NCBI RefSeq assembly: GCF_014712225.1
Contig: NZ_JACXBW010000001.1
Coordinates: 1 to 64,000 of the forward strand
Reading direction: 5' to 3'
Source: Pseudarthrobacter sulfonivorans
Lineage (GTDB): Bacteria > Actinomycetota > Actinomycetes > Actinomycetales > Micrococcaceae
DNA length: 64,000 nt
Shown here: one piece after another, positions 19,696 through 28,588 of the stretch
Position numbering within the stretch: position 1 is the first letter of the stretch
Layout: every line of letters starts with the position of its first letter
Notes under the pieces: generated by a model
What the model was told of the DNA's origin: nothing
What the model saw: the letters and a program-made list of their open reading frames with translations, nothing else
The model's database searches: none
Translations under genes and position numbers: made by a program

Positions 19696-21046
19696 CGAGC
19701 TCGAGCGCGAGCTCAGTGCGGACCACCTGTGCAAGCCGCTCGGCGATGGACTGGGCCGTGGCTTCGTCCCCCGCTTCCACCATCACGCGGACTACGGGCT
19801 CTGTGCCTGACGGCCGGAGCAGGACGCGTCCTGTGTCGCCGAGCCCCGCTTCAGCCACGGCCACAGCCTGCTGCAGGACGTCCGAGCTGCCCACGCGGCT
19901 GCGGTCAACGCCCTTGACGTTGATGAGGACCTGAGGGAGCTTGGTCATCACAGCGGCCAGTTCCTTGAGGGTTTTGCCTGTCAGCGCGATCTGGGCCGCG
20001 AGCTGCAGGCCGGTGAGGACGCCGTCGCCGGTGGTGGCATAGTCGGAGAAGATGACGTGTCCGGACTGTTCGCCGCCGAGGTTGTAGCCGCCGTCGCGCA
20101 TGCCCTCCAGGACGTAGCGGTCCCCCACTGCCGTCTCGCGGATACTGATGCCGGCTTCGCGGAGTGCAATCTTGAGGCCCAGGTTGCTCATGACGGTGGC
20201 CACCAGGACGTCGTCGATCAGCTTGCCCGAGTCCTTGAGGGCAACGGCCAGGATCGCCATGATCTGGTCGCCGTCCACTTCGTTGCCTTCGTGGTCCACG
20301 GCCAGGCAGCGGTCGGCGTCGCCGTCGTGGGCGACGCCCAGGTCCGCGCCGTGCTCCAGGACTGCGGCCTTGAGCTGCCCCAGGTGCGTGGAACCGACGC
20401 CGTCGTTGATGTTGTGGCCGTCCGGGTCCGCGCCGATGACTACGACGTCGGCGCCGGCGTCCTTGAAGACCTGCGGTGAGCAGCCGCTGGCTGCCCCGTG
20501 GGCGCAGTCAAGCACCACCTTGAGACCGTCCAGGCGGTGCGGCAGCGTGCCCAGCAAGTGCACGACGTAGCGGTCCTCGGCGTCGGAGAAGCGCTGGATG
20601 CGTCCCACCTCGGCGCCGACGGGACGGGTGGGCTCCTTGCTCATCTGCTGCTCGATGGCGTCCTCGACCTCGTCGGGGAGCTTCTGGCCACCGCGGGCGA
20701 AGAACTTGATTCCGTTATCGGGGGCCGGGTTATGCGACGCGGAGATCATCACACCGAAGTCGGCGTCGAGATCGGCCACCAAGTAAGCGGCGGCCGGCGT
20801 TGGGAGGACACCCGCGTCGTAGACGTCAATACCAGAGCTGGAGAGCCCGGCCTCGACGGCGGCGGCAATGAACTCGCCGCTCGCGCGGGGGTCGCGCGCC
20901 ACCACGGCGCGGGGCCGGTTGCCGGTGGTGTTGCGGTCGTGCCCGAGCACCACGGCGGCTGCCTGGGCGAGCTGCATGGCGAGCTCCGCCGTCAACAGGC
21001 CGTTAGCCAGGCCCCGGACTCCATCTGTTCCAAATAATCTAGACAT
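19685..21046 (-). CDS. glmM: phosphoglucosamine mutase
   Basis: GlmM (453 residues) interconverts glucosamine 6-phosphate and glucosamine 1-phosphate on the way to UDP-GlcNAc. It begins [12 protein letters not shown]. The active serine is Ser104 in MISASHNP, the metal loop is DGDADR, and [14 protein letters not shown] is the phosphate-binding motif. The start at ATG 21044-21046 has TAGACT eight bases upstream and no Shine-Dalgarno sequence, suggesting a leaderless transcript. It is divergent from the GT2-GtrA gene and convergent with the Gpi18-like gene, with an 11-base overlap. In many actinobacteria glmM lies near rplM-rpsI, as it does here. Confidence 0.96.
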   Translation of the reverse strand: MSRLFGTDGVRGLANGLLTAELAMQLAQAAAVVLGHDRNTTGNRPRAVVARDPRASGEFIAAAVEAGLSSSGIDVYDAGVLPTPAAAYLVADLDADFGVMISASHNPAPDNGIKFFARGGQKLPDEVEDAIEQQMSKEPTRPVGAEVGRIQRFSDAEDRYVVHLLGTLPHRLDGLKVVLDCAHGAASGCSPQVFKDAGADVVVIGADPDGHNINDGVGSTHLGQLKAAVLEHGADLGVAHDGDADRCLAVDHEGNEVDGDQIMAILAVALKDSGKLIDDVLVATVMSNLGLKIALREAGISIRETAVGDRYVLEGMRDGGYNLGGEQSGHVIFSDYATTGDGVLTGLQLAAQIALTGKTLKELAAVMTKLPQVLINVKGVDRSRVGSSDVLQQAVAVAEAGLGDTGRVLLRPSGTEPVVRVMVEAGDEATAQSIAERLAQVVRTELALELVTE

Positions 21047-21054
21047 CGGGGTCA

Positions 21055-21060
21055 AGTCTA
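21055..21060 (-). promoter_or_regulatory. -10 element of glmM (leaderless)
   Basis: TAGACT on the minus strand ends eight bases before the glmM ATG. Confidence 0.5.
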
Positions 21061-21105
21061 GGCGATGACGGCGCCAAGACACCCCGGCCTGCAACGTCTA
21101 GAGCC

Positions 21106-21186
21106 GCGTACCTACCGTTTTGCGCCGAGTACCTGCCCGCGAAACATGCCGATGACGGGGACTACTTGGCTTTTTTCAGTCGGTAC
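21106..21186. promoter_or_regulatory. spaced GTAC motif array upstream of GT2-GtrA and glmM
   Basis: GTAC cores start at 21108, 21129 and 21183, spacings of 21 and 54. The first two lie in GCGTACCTAC and CCGAGTAC, which recur with identical 21-base spacing at 28374-28400. The third matches the 75-base offset of the fourth site in that other array. This is probably a regulator binding region; the regulator is unknown. Confidence 0.55.
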
Positions 21187-21229
21187 CTGTCTTTGACGGA
21201 AAGCCTCGCTATCGGTCTTCAGCCGAACC

Positions 21230-21235
21230 TACTAT
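21230..21235 (+). promoter_or_regulatory. -10 element of GT2-GtrA gene (leaderless)
   Basis: TACTAT ends seven bases before the ATG at 21243, and no ribosome binding site is seen. Confidence 0.5.
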
Positions 21236-21242
21236 TCGATGC

Positions 21243-22487
21243 ATGACACCTAGCTATGGGGGCTTGGCGCTCGAAATTGTAGTACCGGTTTTCAATGAGG
21301 AAGCCGTGCTCGAAGACAGCATCTCAAGGCTCGCCGAATACCTGACGCATGAAATGCCTTCGACGTGGAAAATAACCATCGCCGACAACGCAAGCACCGA
21401 TAACACTCCGGTGATCGCGGCTCGACTCAGCCAGCAATTGCCGAACGTTGAGTATCGCCGTCTGGAAGTAAAAGGACGCGGACTGGCTCTTCGGGACGCC
21501 TGGAGCTCCTCCGAAGCAAAAGTGCTGGCCTACCTGGATGTGGACCTTTCCACGGACCTTGCTGCCCTCCCGCCGTTGGTAGCACCTCTGCTGTCCGGGC
21601 ATTCTGATATTTCCATCGGCACTCGCCTCGGCCATTGTTCACGAGTCAGCCGCGGACCAAAAAGGGAATTCATTTCGCGTTCCTACAATTTCCTTCTGCG
21701 CCGCACAATGCAGGTGCGCTTCTCGGATGCCCAGTGCGGGTTCAAGGCAATCCGCGCCGATGTTGCCCGCCGATTGCTTCCCCACGTTGAAGACAACGGA
21801 TGGTTCTTTGATACAGAACTGCTCATCATTGCTGAACGGTCGGGGCTTCGCATCCACGAAATTCCGGTTGACTGGATCGATGATCCGGACAGCAGCGTAA
21901 ACATCAAGCAAACAGCCATGGACGACCTCCGGGGTATGGTCCGGGTGGCCGGTTCGCTGGTGAAGGGCTCTATTCCGGTTCAAGCCATATATGCGGAGCT
22001 GGGGCGTCGGCCGATCGTGCCGCCCGGCCGGCCAAGCTTCTTCGGCCAGGTCATCAGGTTCGGGCTCGTTGGGGCCGTATCCACCCTCGCTTTTGCCATG
22101 CTCTACCTCGTGTTGCAGGGACCCTTCGGCGCCCAAGAGGCCAACTTCCTGGCGCTTCTGCTGACAGCCGTCGGAAACACAGCAGCCAACCGGCGGTTCA
22201 CCTTTGGTATCAGCGGCCCCGCGAAGCTGTTCACCCAGCAGATCCAAGGCCTGGTCGTCTTCGTGTTGGCGTGGACCATCACGTCGTCGTCCTTGCTGAT
22301 GCTGCACGCCGTGAATTTGGACGCCAGCCCCAGCGCGGAGCTGTTGACACTGACAGGCGCTAACGTTTTCGCCACGTTGTTGCGGTTTGTCCTCCTCCGG
22401 CTCTGGGTCTTCCGTGAACGGCGGAACTACTCACGTGGCGGCGTTCTGGTTACCGCGGCCCTGGCATCGGCCGGTCGCGTCGCGTGA
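21243..22487 (+). CDS. GT2 glycosyltransferase fused to a GtrA domain
   Basis: This 414-residue protein has an N-terminal dolichyl-phosphate-mannose-synthase-like GT2 domain (about 1-240) and a C-terminal GtrA-like four-helix membrane domain (about 265-395, from FGQVIRFGLVGAVSTLAFAM). The GT2 domain shows EIVVPVFNEEAVLEDSI, the DXD-containing YLDVDLSTD and QCGFKAIR. Such proteins make a polyprenyl-phosphate hexose and may help move it across the membrane. The B. subtilis YkcC/YkcB pairing is the closest parallel. The stop overlaps the GTG of the following YkcB-like gene (GTGA), so the two are coupled. Confidence 0.85.
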   Translation: MTPSYGGLALEIVVPVFNEEAVLEDSISRLAEYLTHEMPSTWKITIADNASTDNTPVIAARLSQQLPNVEYRRLEVKGRGLALRDAWSSSEAKVLAYLDVDLSTDLAALPPLVAPLLSGHSDISIGTRLGHCSRVSRGPKREFISRSYNFLLRRTMQVRFSDAQCGFKAIRADVARRLLPHVEDNGWFFDTELLIIAERSGLRIHEIPVDWIDDPDSSVNIKQTAMDDLRGMVRVAGSLVKGSIPVQAIYAELGRRPIVPPGRPSFFGQVIRFGLVGAVSTLAFAMLYLVLQGPFGAQEANFLALLLTAVGNTAANRRFTFGISGPAKLFTQQIQGLVVFVLAWTITSSSLLMLHAVNLDASPSAELLTLTGANVFATLLRFVLLRLWVFRERRNYSRGGVLVTAALASAGRVA

Positions 22488-24388
22488 ACCGGCAACTGCT
22501 CGAGGACGCCGCGCCGGCGGTAACCGTGGGGAACTTCTGGCGCGGCCCGTCACGGGACGACGCCTGGGAGCGGCCAGCTCTCCTGTGCCTGCTGGCGGCT
22601 GCGGCCGCACTCTACCTTTGGGGCCTGGACGCCAACGGCTGGGCGAATCCCTACTATTCAGCTGCTGCCCAGGCCGGCGCCAACGACTGGAAGGCTTTCT
22701 TTTTCGGCGCCTTTGAGTGGGGCAACCTCATCACGGTGGACAAGACGCCGCTGAGCCTCTGGGTTATGTCCCTTTCGGTACGCGTCTTTGGCCTGAGCAG
22801 CTGGAGCATCCTGGTTCCCCAGGCGCTGATGGGAGTGGCCACCACCTATCTGATCCACCGCGTTCTCCGGCGCGGGTTTGGTCCGCGCACGGCCCTGTTT
22901 GGCGCCGCCCTGTATGCCACCACCCCGGTGGTGGTGCTGATGTCCCGGTTCAACAACCCTGAACCGCTGATGGGGCTCCTGACGGTGGCCTCCGTTTTGG
23001 TGGCGCTCAAGGCCATGGAATCCGGCAGGCTCAGGAGCTTCGCGCTGGCCGGCTTCCTCCTGGGACTGGGATTTATGGCCAAGCAGGTCCAGGCCTTGCT
23101 GGTGCTGCCTGCCCTCGGCGTGGCAGTGCTTGCTTTCGGCCACGGCCCCTTCACGCACCGCATCCGTCAGCTGTTGGTCGCCGGCGGAACACTGCTGGCC
23201 ACGTCCGCAGCATGGCTCGTCACCGTGGACCTCATTCCCGCCGCCCAACGGCCATATATTGGCGGCTCGCTGAACAACAGCGCCGTGGAACTGACCCTGG
23301 ACTACAACGGCCTTGCCCGCTTCATCCACATCCCGATGACCGCCGAGGGCGGGCGGGCAACAACGGCCCAGGACGACGTCTCGGTCGGCGGAGACGGGCT
23401 CCGACGGCTCTTGAACGGAAACTTTGCCCCGGAAATCGGCTGGCTGCTCTTTACCGGCGTGGCCTGCTGCGTGGTCATTCTGGTCCTGAACCGGTCCCTG
23501 GATCTCACCGCCAGGCAACGCAACACAGCCGCCATCGCCTGCCTGTGGTTCACATCCGTGCTGGTGGTCCTCGCATCCATGGGCACCATGATCCACACCT
23601 ACTACACCTACTCCCTGGCCGCGCCGCTCGCCCTGGTGGTGGCCATTGGGCTGTCGTCGTTGTGGAAGCAACGCCATCGGATGGTTGTTCGTGCCCTCGG
23701 AGCAGTCCTCATCGGCTCCTCGGCCTACATGGCCCTCCGGGTGATGGAATACAGCCAGGAATGGCCGCTCTGGGCGCGGCTGCTGGTGGGCTTGGCTGGA
23801 ATCAGCGGAAGTCTGCTGTGGCTCAGTCCGCGGTTCAGCGCCCGCATTCCAAGAACCAGCGCCGTGGTGCTGCTGGGCTGCCTCCTGCTCGGGCCGATGG
23901 GCACTGCCCTGTTCACCATCGGCACCCCGCAGCAAGGCACGAATCCCCAGTCAGGGCCCGTCGGCGACGATCCGGCTTCCATGTCCCGCCTGCTGCTGTC
24001 CGTCAAAGCAGGCCAGCCTCCGTGGGCGCAGCAGATCGCCCTTGGCGCACCGCCGTCGCACTCTGTTCTTGACCTTCTCAGGAACCACTCCTCAGGCCAG
24101 CAGTGGGCGGCTGCTACCTACTCTGCCCAGAACGCCGCCCGCTATCAGCTCGAATCCGGACGGCCCGTCATCCCGCTGGGCGGCTGGCTGGGGACTGACC
24201 CCGCGCCCACCTTGGAGCAGTTCCAGGGGCTGGTGGCGCAGCACCGGGTCGGCTATTTTATTTGGCAGCAGGACTTGCTTGAGCGAGGGGAACTCAGTGC
24301 AGAAACCCGGGGGATCACTGATTGGGTCCGCAGCAACTTCACGGAGCAGGTGGTCGACGGTGTCCGCCTCTACGATCTCCGGGGCTAG
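22484..24388 (+). CDS. YkcB/ArnT-like GT39-family membrane glycosyltransferase, copy 1
   Basis: This 634-residue polytopic GT-C enzyme has roughly ten membrane segments and a soluble C-terminal domain. The N-terminal signature NGWANPYYSAAAQAGANDWK followed by ITVDKTPLSLWVMSLSVRVFG is that of the YkcB/PMT-like family; the position-specific TVDKxPLSLW motif lies in the first extracytoplasmic loop. It probably transfers a sugar from a polyprenyl-phosphate donor made by the preceding GT2-GtrA protein. The GTG start (22484) overlaps the upstream stop by four bases. A second, related gene follows and overlaps it by 29 bases. The acceptor is unknown. Confidence 0.83.
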   Translation: MNRQLLEDAAPAVTVGNFWRGPSRDDAWERPALLCLLAAAAALYLWGLDANGWANPYYSAAAQAGANDWKAFFFGAFEWGNLITVDKTPLSLWVMSLSVRVFGLSSWSILVPQALMGVATTYLIHRVLRRGFGPRTALFGAALYATTPVVVLMSRFNNPEPLMGLLTVASVLVALKAMESGRLRSFALAGFLLGLGFMAKQVQALLVLPALGVAVLAFGHGPFTHRIRQLLVAGGTLLATSAAWLVTVDLIPAAQRPYIGGSLNNSAVELTLDYNGLARFIHIPMTAEGGRATTAQDDVSVGGDGLRRLLNGNFAPEIGWLLFTGVACCVVILVLNRSLDLTARQRNTAAIACLWFTSVLVVLASMGTMIHTYYTYSLAAPLALVVAIGLSSLWKQRHRMVVRALGAVLIGSSAYMALRVMEYSQEWPLWARLLVGLAGISGSLLWLSPRFSARIPRTSAVVLLGCLLLGPMGTALFTIGTPQQGTNPQSGPVGDDPASMSRLLLSVKAGQPPWAQQIALGAPPSHSVLDLLRNHSSGQQWAAATYSAQNAARYQLESGRPVIPLGGWLGTDPAPTLEQFQGLVAQHRVGYFIWQQDLLERGELSAETRGITDWVRSNFTEQVVDGVRLYDLRG

Positions 24389-26303
24389 GCGAGGCAAGAC
24401 CTCTCCGCCGCAGACTACGGTAGCCGAAAGGGGCGGCGCCCCCGGGGTCCTGCTGTGGCGCGGCCGCCCTCAGGACCCGGTGTGGGAGCGCCCTGCCCTG
24501 CTGGCAATCCTGGCAGCCAATGCCCTCCTCTATGGCTGGAACCTCGGCATCAACGGCTGGGCCAACTCCTTCTACAGCGCAGCCGTCCAGGCCGGCACCA
24601 TGGACGCCAAGGCGTTCTTCTTCGGGTCATCGGACTGGGGCAATTCCATCACCGTCGACAAGCCGCCCCTGAGCCTGTGGGTGATGGGCCTGTCCGTCCG
24701 GATCTTCGGCTTCAACCCTGTCGCCATGCTGCTCCCGCAGGTGGTTATGGGGGTGGGGACCACGCTCCTGGTGTACGTGATCCTGCGGCGGTATGTTTCC
24801 GCGGCCGGCGCCCTGTTTGGCGCGGCTGTCTTCTTCACAACCCCGATCGTCACGCTGATGTCCCGGTACAACAATCCGGACCCGCTGATGCTGCTGCTGA
24901 TGGTGGCGGCACTCTGGTTCGTGCTCCGGAGCATCGAAACCGGGCACGGGCGCTTCTTCATAGCGGCCGGGGCGCTGCTTGGGCTGGCGTTTATGACCAA
25001 GCAGATGCAGGGTGTGCTGAATGTCCCCGCCATCGGCCTGGCCTTCATCTTGTTCAGCCCGCAGGGCTGGGCCAAGCGGCTGGGCACGGCCGCGGCCGGC
25101 CTGGGCGCCTTGGTGGTCACGGGCGGCCTGTGGATGACCATCGTGGACCTGGTTCCGGCCGGCCAGCGGCCCTACGTGGGCGGATCGGCGTCCAACAGCG
25201 TCCTGGAGCTGACACTGGCCTACAACGGCGTGGAGCGGATCGTCGGCAGCAAGGCAATCCCGGAGGCCATGCAGGTTCCCATCCAGTTCCGCCCGGTTGA
25301 CAGCGACGCAGGAATTCTCAGGCTGCTGAACGCCAACTACAACCAGGAAGCCTCCTGGCTCCTGTTCCCCGCAATTCTGGCCGCGATTGCCCTCCTCATC
25401 ACGCTGGGCAAAGGACGCAAAGCTTCCGGTGCGCGTGCCTTGATTTTGGTGTCAGGGTTCTGGCTGCTGACAGCGTTCCTCCTGCTGAGTTTTATGGGCA
25501 ACCAGATCCATACGTACTACACCGCAGCCCTGGCGCCGCCGCTGGCACTTGTCCTGGGAATCACCCTCGACATCCTGATCACCAACCGAAAATCGTGGTT
25601 GATTCGCGCCGGCGGAGCTGTGATCGCCCTGGCAGCGTTGCTGTCCTCCACGCTGATCCTCAGTGGAACGTCCGAGTGGCCGGCATGGCTGCCCGGGGTC
25701 CTCACCGGCGCCGGCATACTTGCGCTCTCGTCACTGGCCATCAGGCCCCCGAACCCCACATTTGAAGCGGCGGCCGCCGGAGTACTGGCTGCGGTCCTTC
25801 TGTGCGGCCCGGTTGTCACCTCTGTCCACAACGTCGCCACCGGCTTCAGCGGATCCAATCCCCTGTCCGGCGTTCTCTCCAAGAACCCGTCCGGGATCAG
25901 CCACCTCCTGGCATCGCTGCGCAACAATGAACTGGTCTGGGGCCATGACATAGCTTTCGGCCGGGCGCCTGATCCTGAGGTGGTTGAGGCCCTGGCGGGC
26001 ACCAAGGGCTGCACCTGGTCTGCGGCCAGCTACGCCAGCCAAACCGCCGCACGGCTTCAGTTAGCGTCCGGGCGTCCCGTGATGCCCCTCGGCGGTTTCG
26101 CCGGCAGCGACCCGTCCCCGACGCTTGACGATTTCAAGGCCAAAGTGGCTGCCGGGGACATCTGCTACTTCGTTGAGCAGGAGGCGTTCCTCGCAGTCCA
26201 GGCGACCGAATCTGCCTCAACCTCCGTTTCCGCCTGGGTGCAGGCCAACTACAACGCCGAAAAACTCGGTGGCACCACCGTGTACCGGCTCACGACGGAC
26301 TAG
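24360..26303 (+). CDS. YkcB/ArnT-like GT39-family membrane glycosyltransferase, copy 2
   Basis: This 647-residue paralogue of the upstream gene shares WERPALL, NGWANSFYSAAVQAG, ITVDKPPLSLWVMGLSVRIFG and the LMSRYNNPDPLM motif. The C-terminal region contains ASGRPVMPLGGFAGSDPSPTL, also matched in copy 1. I chose the GTG at 24360, inside the end of copy 1, since the predicted protein then aligns with the paralogue's N terminus and an AGGTGG lies upstream; the same frame continues open to 24042 but there it only shadows copy 1. The gene ends at a bidirectional terminator facing rpsI. Expected partners are the GT2-GtrA protein and an unidentified extracytoplasmic acceptor. Confidence 0.82.
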   Translation: MSASTISGARRGKTSPPQTTVAERGGAPGVLLWRGRPQDPVWERPALLAILAANALLYGWNLGINGWANSFYSAAVQAGTMDAKAFFFGSSDWGNSITVDKPPLSLWVMGLSVRIFGFNPVAMLLPQVVMGVGTTLLVYVILRRYVSAAGALFGAAVFFTTPIVTLMSRYNNPDPLMLLLMVAALWFVLRSIETGHGRFFIAAGALLGLAFMTKQMQGVLNVPAIGLAFILFSPQGWAKRLGTAAAGLGALVVTGGLWMTIVDLVPAGQRPYVGGSASNSVLELTLAYNGVERIVGSKAIPEAMQVPIQFRPVDSDAGILRLLNANYNQEASWLLFPAILAAIALLITLGKGRKASGARALILVSGFWLLTAFLLLSFMGNQIHTYYTAALAPPLALVLGITLDILITNRKSWLIRAGGAVIALAALLSSTLILSGTSEWPAWLPGVLTGAGILALSSLAIRPPNPTFEAAAAGVLAAVLLCGPVVTSVHNVATGFSGSNPLSGVLSKNPSGISHLLASLRNNELVWGHDIAFGRAPDPEVVEALAGTKGCTWSAASYASQTAARLQLASGRPVMPLGGFAGSDPSPTLDDFKAKVAAGDICYFVEQEAFLAVQATESASTSVSAWVQANYNAEKLGGTTVYRLTTD

Positions 26304-26312
26304 TCGGAACGA

Positions 26313-26349
26313 CAGAAGCCCGCCCCGCCAACGGCGGGACGGGCTTCTG
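26313..26349. terminator. bidirectional terminator between GT39 copy 2 and rpsI
   Basis: A 10-bp outer stem (26313-26322 with 26340-26349) encloses an inner CCCGCC/GGCGGG stem. It sits between convergent stops. Confidence 0.85.
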
Positions 26350-26360
26350 TGCAAGCGGAT

Positions 26361-26867
26361 TTAGCGCTTGGAGTACTGCTGAGCCTTACGGGCCTTCTTG
26401 AGACCGGCCTTCTTACGCTCGATGATGCGGGCGTCGCGACGCAGGTAGCCGGCCTTCTTGAGCGTGGCGCGGTTGTTGTCGACATCGATCTCGTTCAGTG
26501 AACGTGCGATGCCGAGGCGCAGTGCGCCGGCCTGGCCGGAGATGCCGCCACCGTGGATGCGGGCGATAACGTCGTAAGCGCCTTCGAGATCAAGGATCTT
26601 GAAGGGCTCGTTGACGTCCTGCTGGTGCAGCTTGTTCGGGAAGTAATTGTCCAGCGCGCGGCCGTTGATGGTCCACTTGCCGGAGCCCGGTACAACGCGG
26701 ACGCGGGCAACAGCTTCCTTGCGGCGGCCAACGGCTGCACCGGCGACGGTCAGGGCCGGGCGCTCCTTCTTCGGCGCAGCAGCCTCGGCTGCCCCGCTTT
26801 CAGAGGTGTAGCTGGTCAGGGTTTCCTCAGCCTCAACGGCTTCGGTGGTCTCTTCGTTCTGAGCCAC
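26361..26867 (-). CDS. rpsI: 30S ribosomal protein S9
   Basis: S9 (168 residues) binds the head of the 30S subunit, and its C-terminal tail reaches the P-site t[46 protein letters not shown] and the basic terminus ending RKAQQYSKR are diagnostic. The first ~45 residues are an acidic Glu/Thr/Ala-rich extension, usual in actinobacterial S9. It lies 38 bases downstream of rplM in the conserved rplM-rpsI operon and ends at a strong terminator. Confidence 0.97.
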   Translation of the reverse strand: MAQNEETTEAVEAEETLTSYTSESGAAEAAAPKKERPALTVAGAAVGRRKEAVARVRVVPGSGKWTINGRALDNYFPNKLHQQDVNEPFKILDLEGAYDVIARIHGGGISGQAGALRLGIARSLNEIDVDNNRATLKKAGYLRRDARIIERKKAGLKKARKAQQYSKR

Positions 26868-26905
26868 GATTCTCCTTGTATAGATAAGTTGTTTGGTGGC
26901 CAGGA

Positions 26906-27349
26906 CTACTGGGCGACCTGGGAAATTTCGAAAGTCTTGGGCTGCTGGGCGGCGTGGGGGTGCTCTGCACCGCGGTACACCTTCAGCTTGCCCAGCTGCT
27001 GTGCAGCGAGGGAGTTCTTGGGGAGCATGCCCTTGATGGCCTTCTCAACGGCGCGGACCGGGTTGGACTCCAGGAGTTCCGCGTAGTTGACGGAGGTCAG
27101 GCCGCCCGGGTAGCCGGAGTGGCGGTATGCGCGCTTCTGCTCCAGCTTGGCGCCGGTGAGGGCTACCTTTTCAGCGTTGATGATGATGACGAAGTCGCCC
27201 ATGTCCATGTGGGACGCAAAGGTGGCCTTGTGCTTGCCGCGCAGCAGGATTGCGGTCTGGCTAGCAAGACGACCAAGGACAACGTCTGTGGCGTCAATGA
27301 CGTGCCACTGGCGGTTGATATCGCCGGGCTTCGGGGTGTACGTACGCAC
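26906..27349 (-). CDS. rplM: 50S ribosomal protein L13
   Basis: L13 (147 residues) is an early-assembling 23S rRNA-binding protein. [32 protein letters not shown] and [16 protein letters not shown] are family signatures. I chose the GTG at 27347-27349, giving [20 protein letters not shown], the usual actinobacterial N terminus, with GAGGC upstream; an upstream in-frame ATG at 27394 adds a non-conserved basic segment. It is the first gene of the rplM-rpsI operon. Confidence 0.96.
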   Translation of the reverse strand: MRTYTPKPGDINRQWHVIDATDVVLGRLASQTAILLRGKHKATFASHMDMGDFVIIINAEKVALTGAKLEQKRAYRHSGYPGGLTSVNYAELLESNPVRAVEKAIKGMLPKNSLAAQQLGKLKVYRGAEHPHAAQQPKTFEISQVAQ

Positions 27350-27645
27350 GGTTTTTGCCTCGTTCTTGTTCTGGCGTTCTTGTTTAGGTGTCACTCAAAC
27401 GTGTGCACCTACTATCTATGCGCTACCGGAACAGAGGTGAGGGCTCTATGTAACCAGTCATCCAGAGGTCTCGAATGTGCTCGTTGAGTAGCTATCCTGC
27501 AACCGGATCCTCAAGCGGGCACGCATCATCGAGAAAGGACACGCACAACGACTACCAATGTTAGCTTGAACCGGGCCTCAGGGTCAAAATGGGTGAGCCG
27601 GACAGTCTTCGCCGCCCGCCGGCCTGACGCATGCAGGGGGATTCA
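27350..27645. other. intergenic region between divergent rplM and tadV
   Basis: This 296-base gap must carry the rplM promoter (minus) and probably the tadV promoter (plus). AT-richer patches occur at about 27405-27425, but I could not assign clean -35/-10 pairs. A G-rich ribosome binding site (AGGGGG, 27635-27640) precedes tadV. Confidence 0.6.
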
Positions 27646-28311
27646 ATGACTTCACTGGGCTACGCCGGTTCGACGGTGCCGCTTTTTGTGACCGGGCTGG
27701 GACTCCTGGGGCTCCTCGTTTCACCTGTCGCTGAAATGCTCATCGCCAAGCTCCTCCCGCGCATCGGCCAACTGCCCTCCACGCGTGTCCGGATGACGAC
27801 GGCGTTGATCACCGGCCTGCTCTGCGCGGGCTTCGCTTTCCGCTTCGGAGCCGATCCAGGGCTGCCGGCGTTCGTACTGCTTGCTGTTCTTGGCGTGCAG
27901 CTAGCCCGAATTGATGTTTCGCTGCATTTGCTCCCGAACCCGCTAGTTCTTTCCCTCTTAGTAAGCGGGCTCATCTTTCTCTTTGCCGCAGCAATTGGCG
28001 GACAGCAATGGACCAGCCTGCTTCGAGCATTCGCCGGCGCGGCAATCCTCTTCGTCATTTACCTGGTTCTGGCCATTATTTCGCCCCGGGGCATGGGAAT
28101 GGGCGACGTCAAGTTCGCGGCTCCAATTGGCCTTTACTTAGGGTACTTGGGTTGGAGTCAACTTCTTTATGGCGGTCTCCTGGGATTCATCCTCAACGGA
28201 ATCGTCACCCTGCTGGCGGTACGTCAAAACCACTCAGAACGTGCCTCCGAAGTGCCCCACGGGCCGTCCATGCTTATTGCCACGGCGGGTGTGGCACTCT
28301 TTTTGGCCTAG
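27646..28311 (+). CDS. tadV: prepilin peptidase (TadV/CpaA-like, A24)
   Basis: This 221-residue polytopic aspartic peptidase removes the short leader from Flp-type prepilins. The two catalytic aspartates lie in ARIDVSLHLLPN (Asp90) and GMGMGDVKFA (Asp154), the GxGD motif. The N-terminal methyltransferase domain of longer type IV prepilin peptidases is absent, as in TadV/CpaA. The ATG at 27646 has AGGGGG five bases upstream. It is the only prepilin peptidase in the window and must serve all four pilins unless another lies elsewhere. It heads the first Tad locus but is 277 bases from the first pilin gene. Confidence 0.87.
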   Translation: MTSLGYAGSTVPLFVTGLGLLGLLVSPVAEMLIAKLLPRIGQLPSTRVRMTTALITGLLCAGFAFRFGADPGLPAFVLLAVLGVQLARIDVSLHLLPNPLVLSLLVSGLIFLFAAAIGGQQWTSLLRAFAGAAILFVIYLVLAIISPRGMGMGDVKFAAPIGLYLGYLGWSQLLYGGLLGFILNGIVTLLAVRQNHSERASEVPHGPSMLIATAGVALFLA

Positions 28312-28373
28312 CCCACGGCACACGTTGGTTATTGCAGGCCATGAGTGGTGCCGCTGCGTCCAAGTAGTGACGT

Positions 28374-28454
28374 GCGTACCTACAGTTCGGATCCGAGTAC
28401 TCCCGTTTGGGTTTCGAGTACGTCCTTGAGATGACGTAGAAAAAGTCGAGTACC
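28374..28454. promoter_or_regulatory. spaced GTAC motif array upstream of the first Flp pilin
   Basis: GTAC cores begin at 28376, 28397, 28418 and 28451 (spacings 21, 21, 33), most in the context YCGAGTAC. The first two lie in GCGTACCTAC and CCGAGTAC, which recur at 21106-21132. It lies in the 277-base gap before the pilin operon, upstream of the likely promoter. Confidence 0.6.
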
Positions 28455-28495
28455 TCTACGCATTGTTGCAGTCACCCCCAAATGACAATCTCTTC

Positions 28496-28518
28496 TTAGC
28501 GAAGTCCAGCCGCTAAGG
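28496..28518 (+). other. leader hairpin of pilin mRNA
   Basis: A 7-bp inverted repeat, CTTAGCG (28496-28502) with CGCTAAG (28512-28518), lies about 70 bases before the first pilin ATG. It might stabilise the 5' end of a highly expressed mRNA. Its role is inferred only. Confidence 0.35.
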
Positions 28519-28588
28519 AAATATGGGGGCAGCTGGAAATTCGTTGAAAGTATCCAAATCAATTTCATCGAATATAAAGGAACATAAA

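Noticed and set aside
24042..24359. N-terminal extension of GT39 copy 2
   Set aside because: This stretch lies antisense in character to nothing and simply shadows the end of copy 1 in another frame; homology to copy 1 starts after the GTG at 24360.
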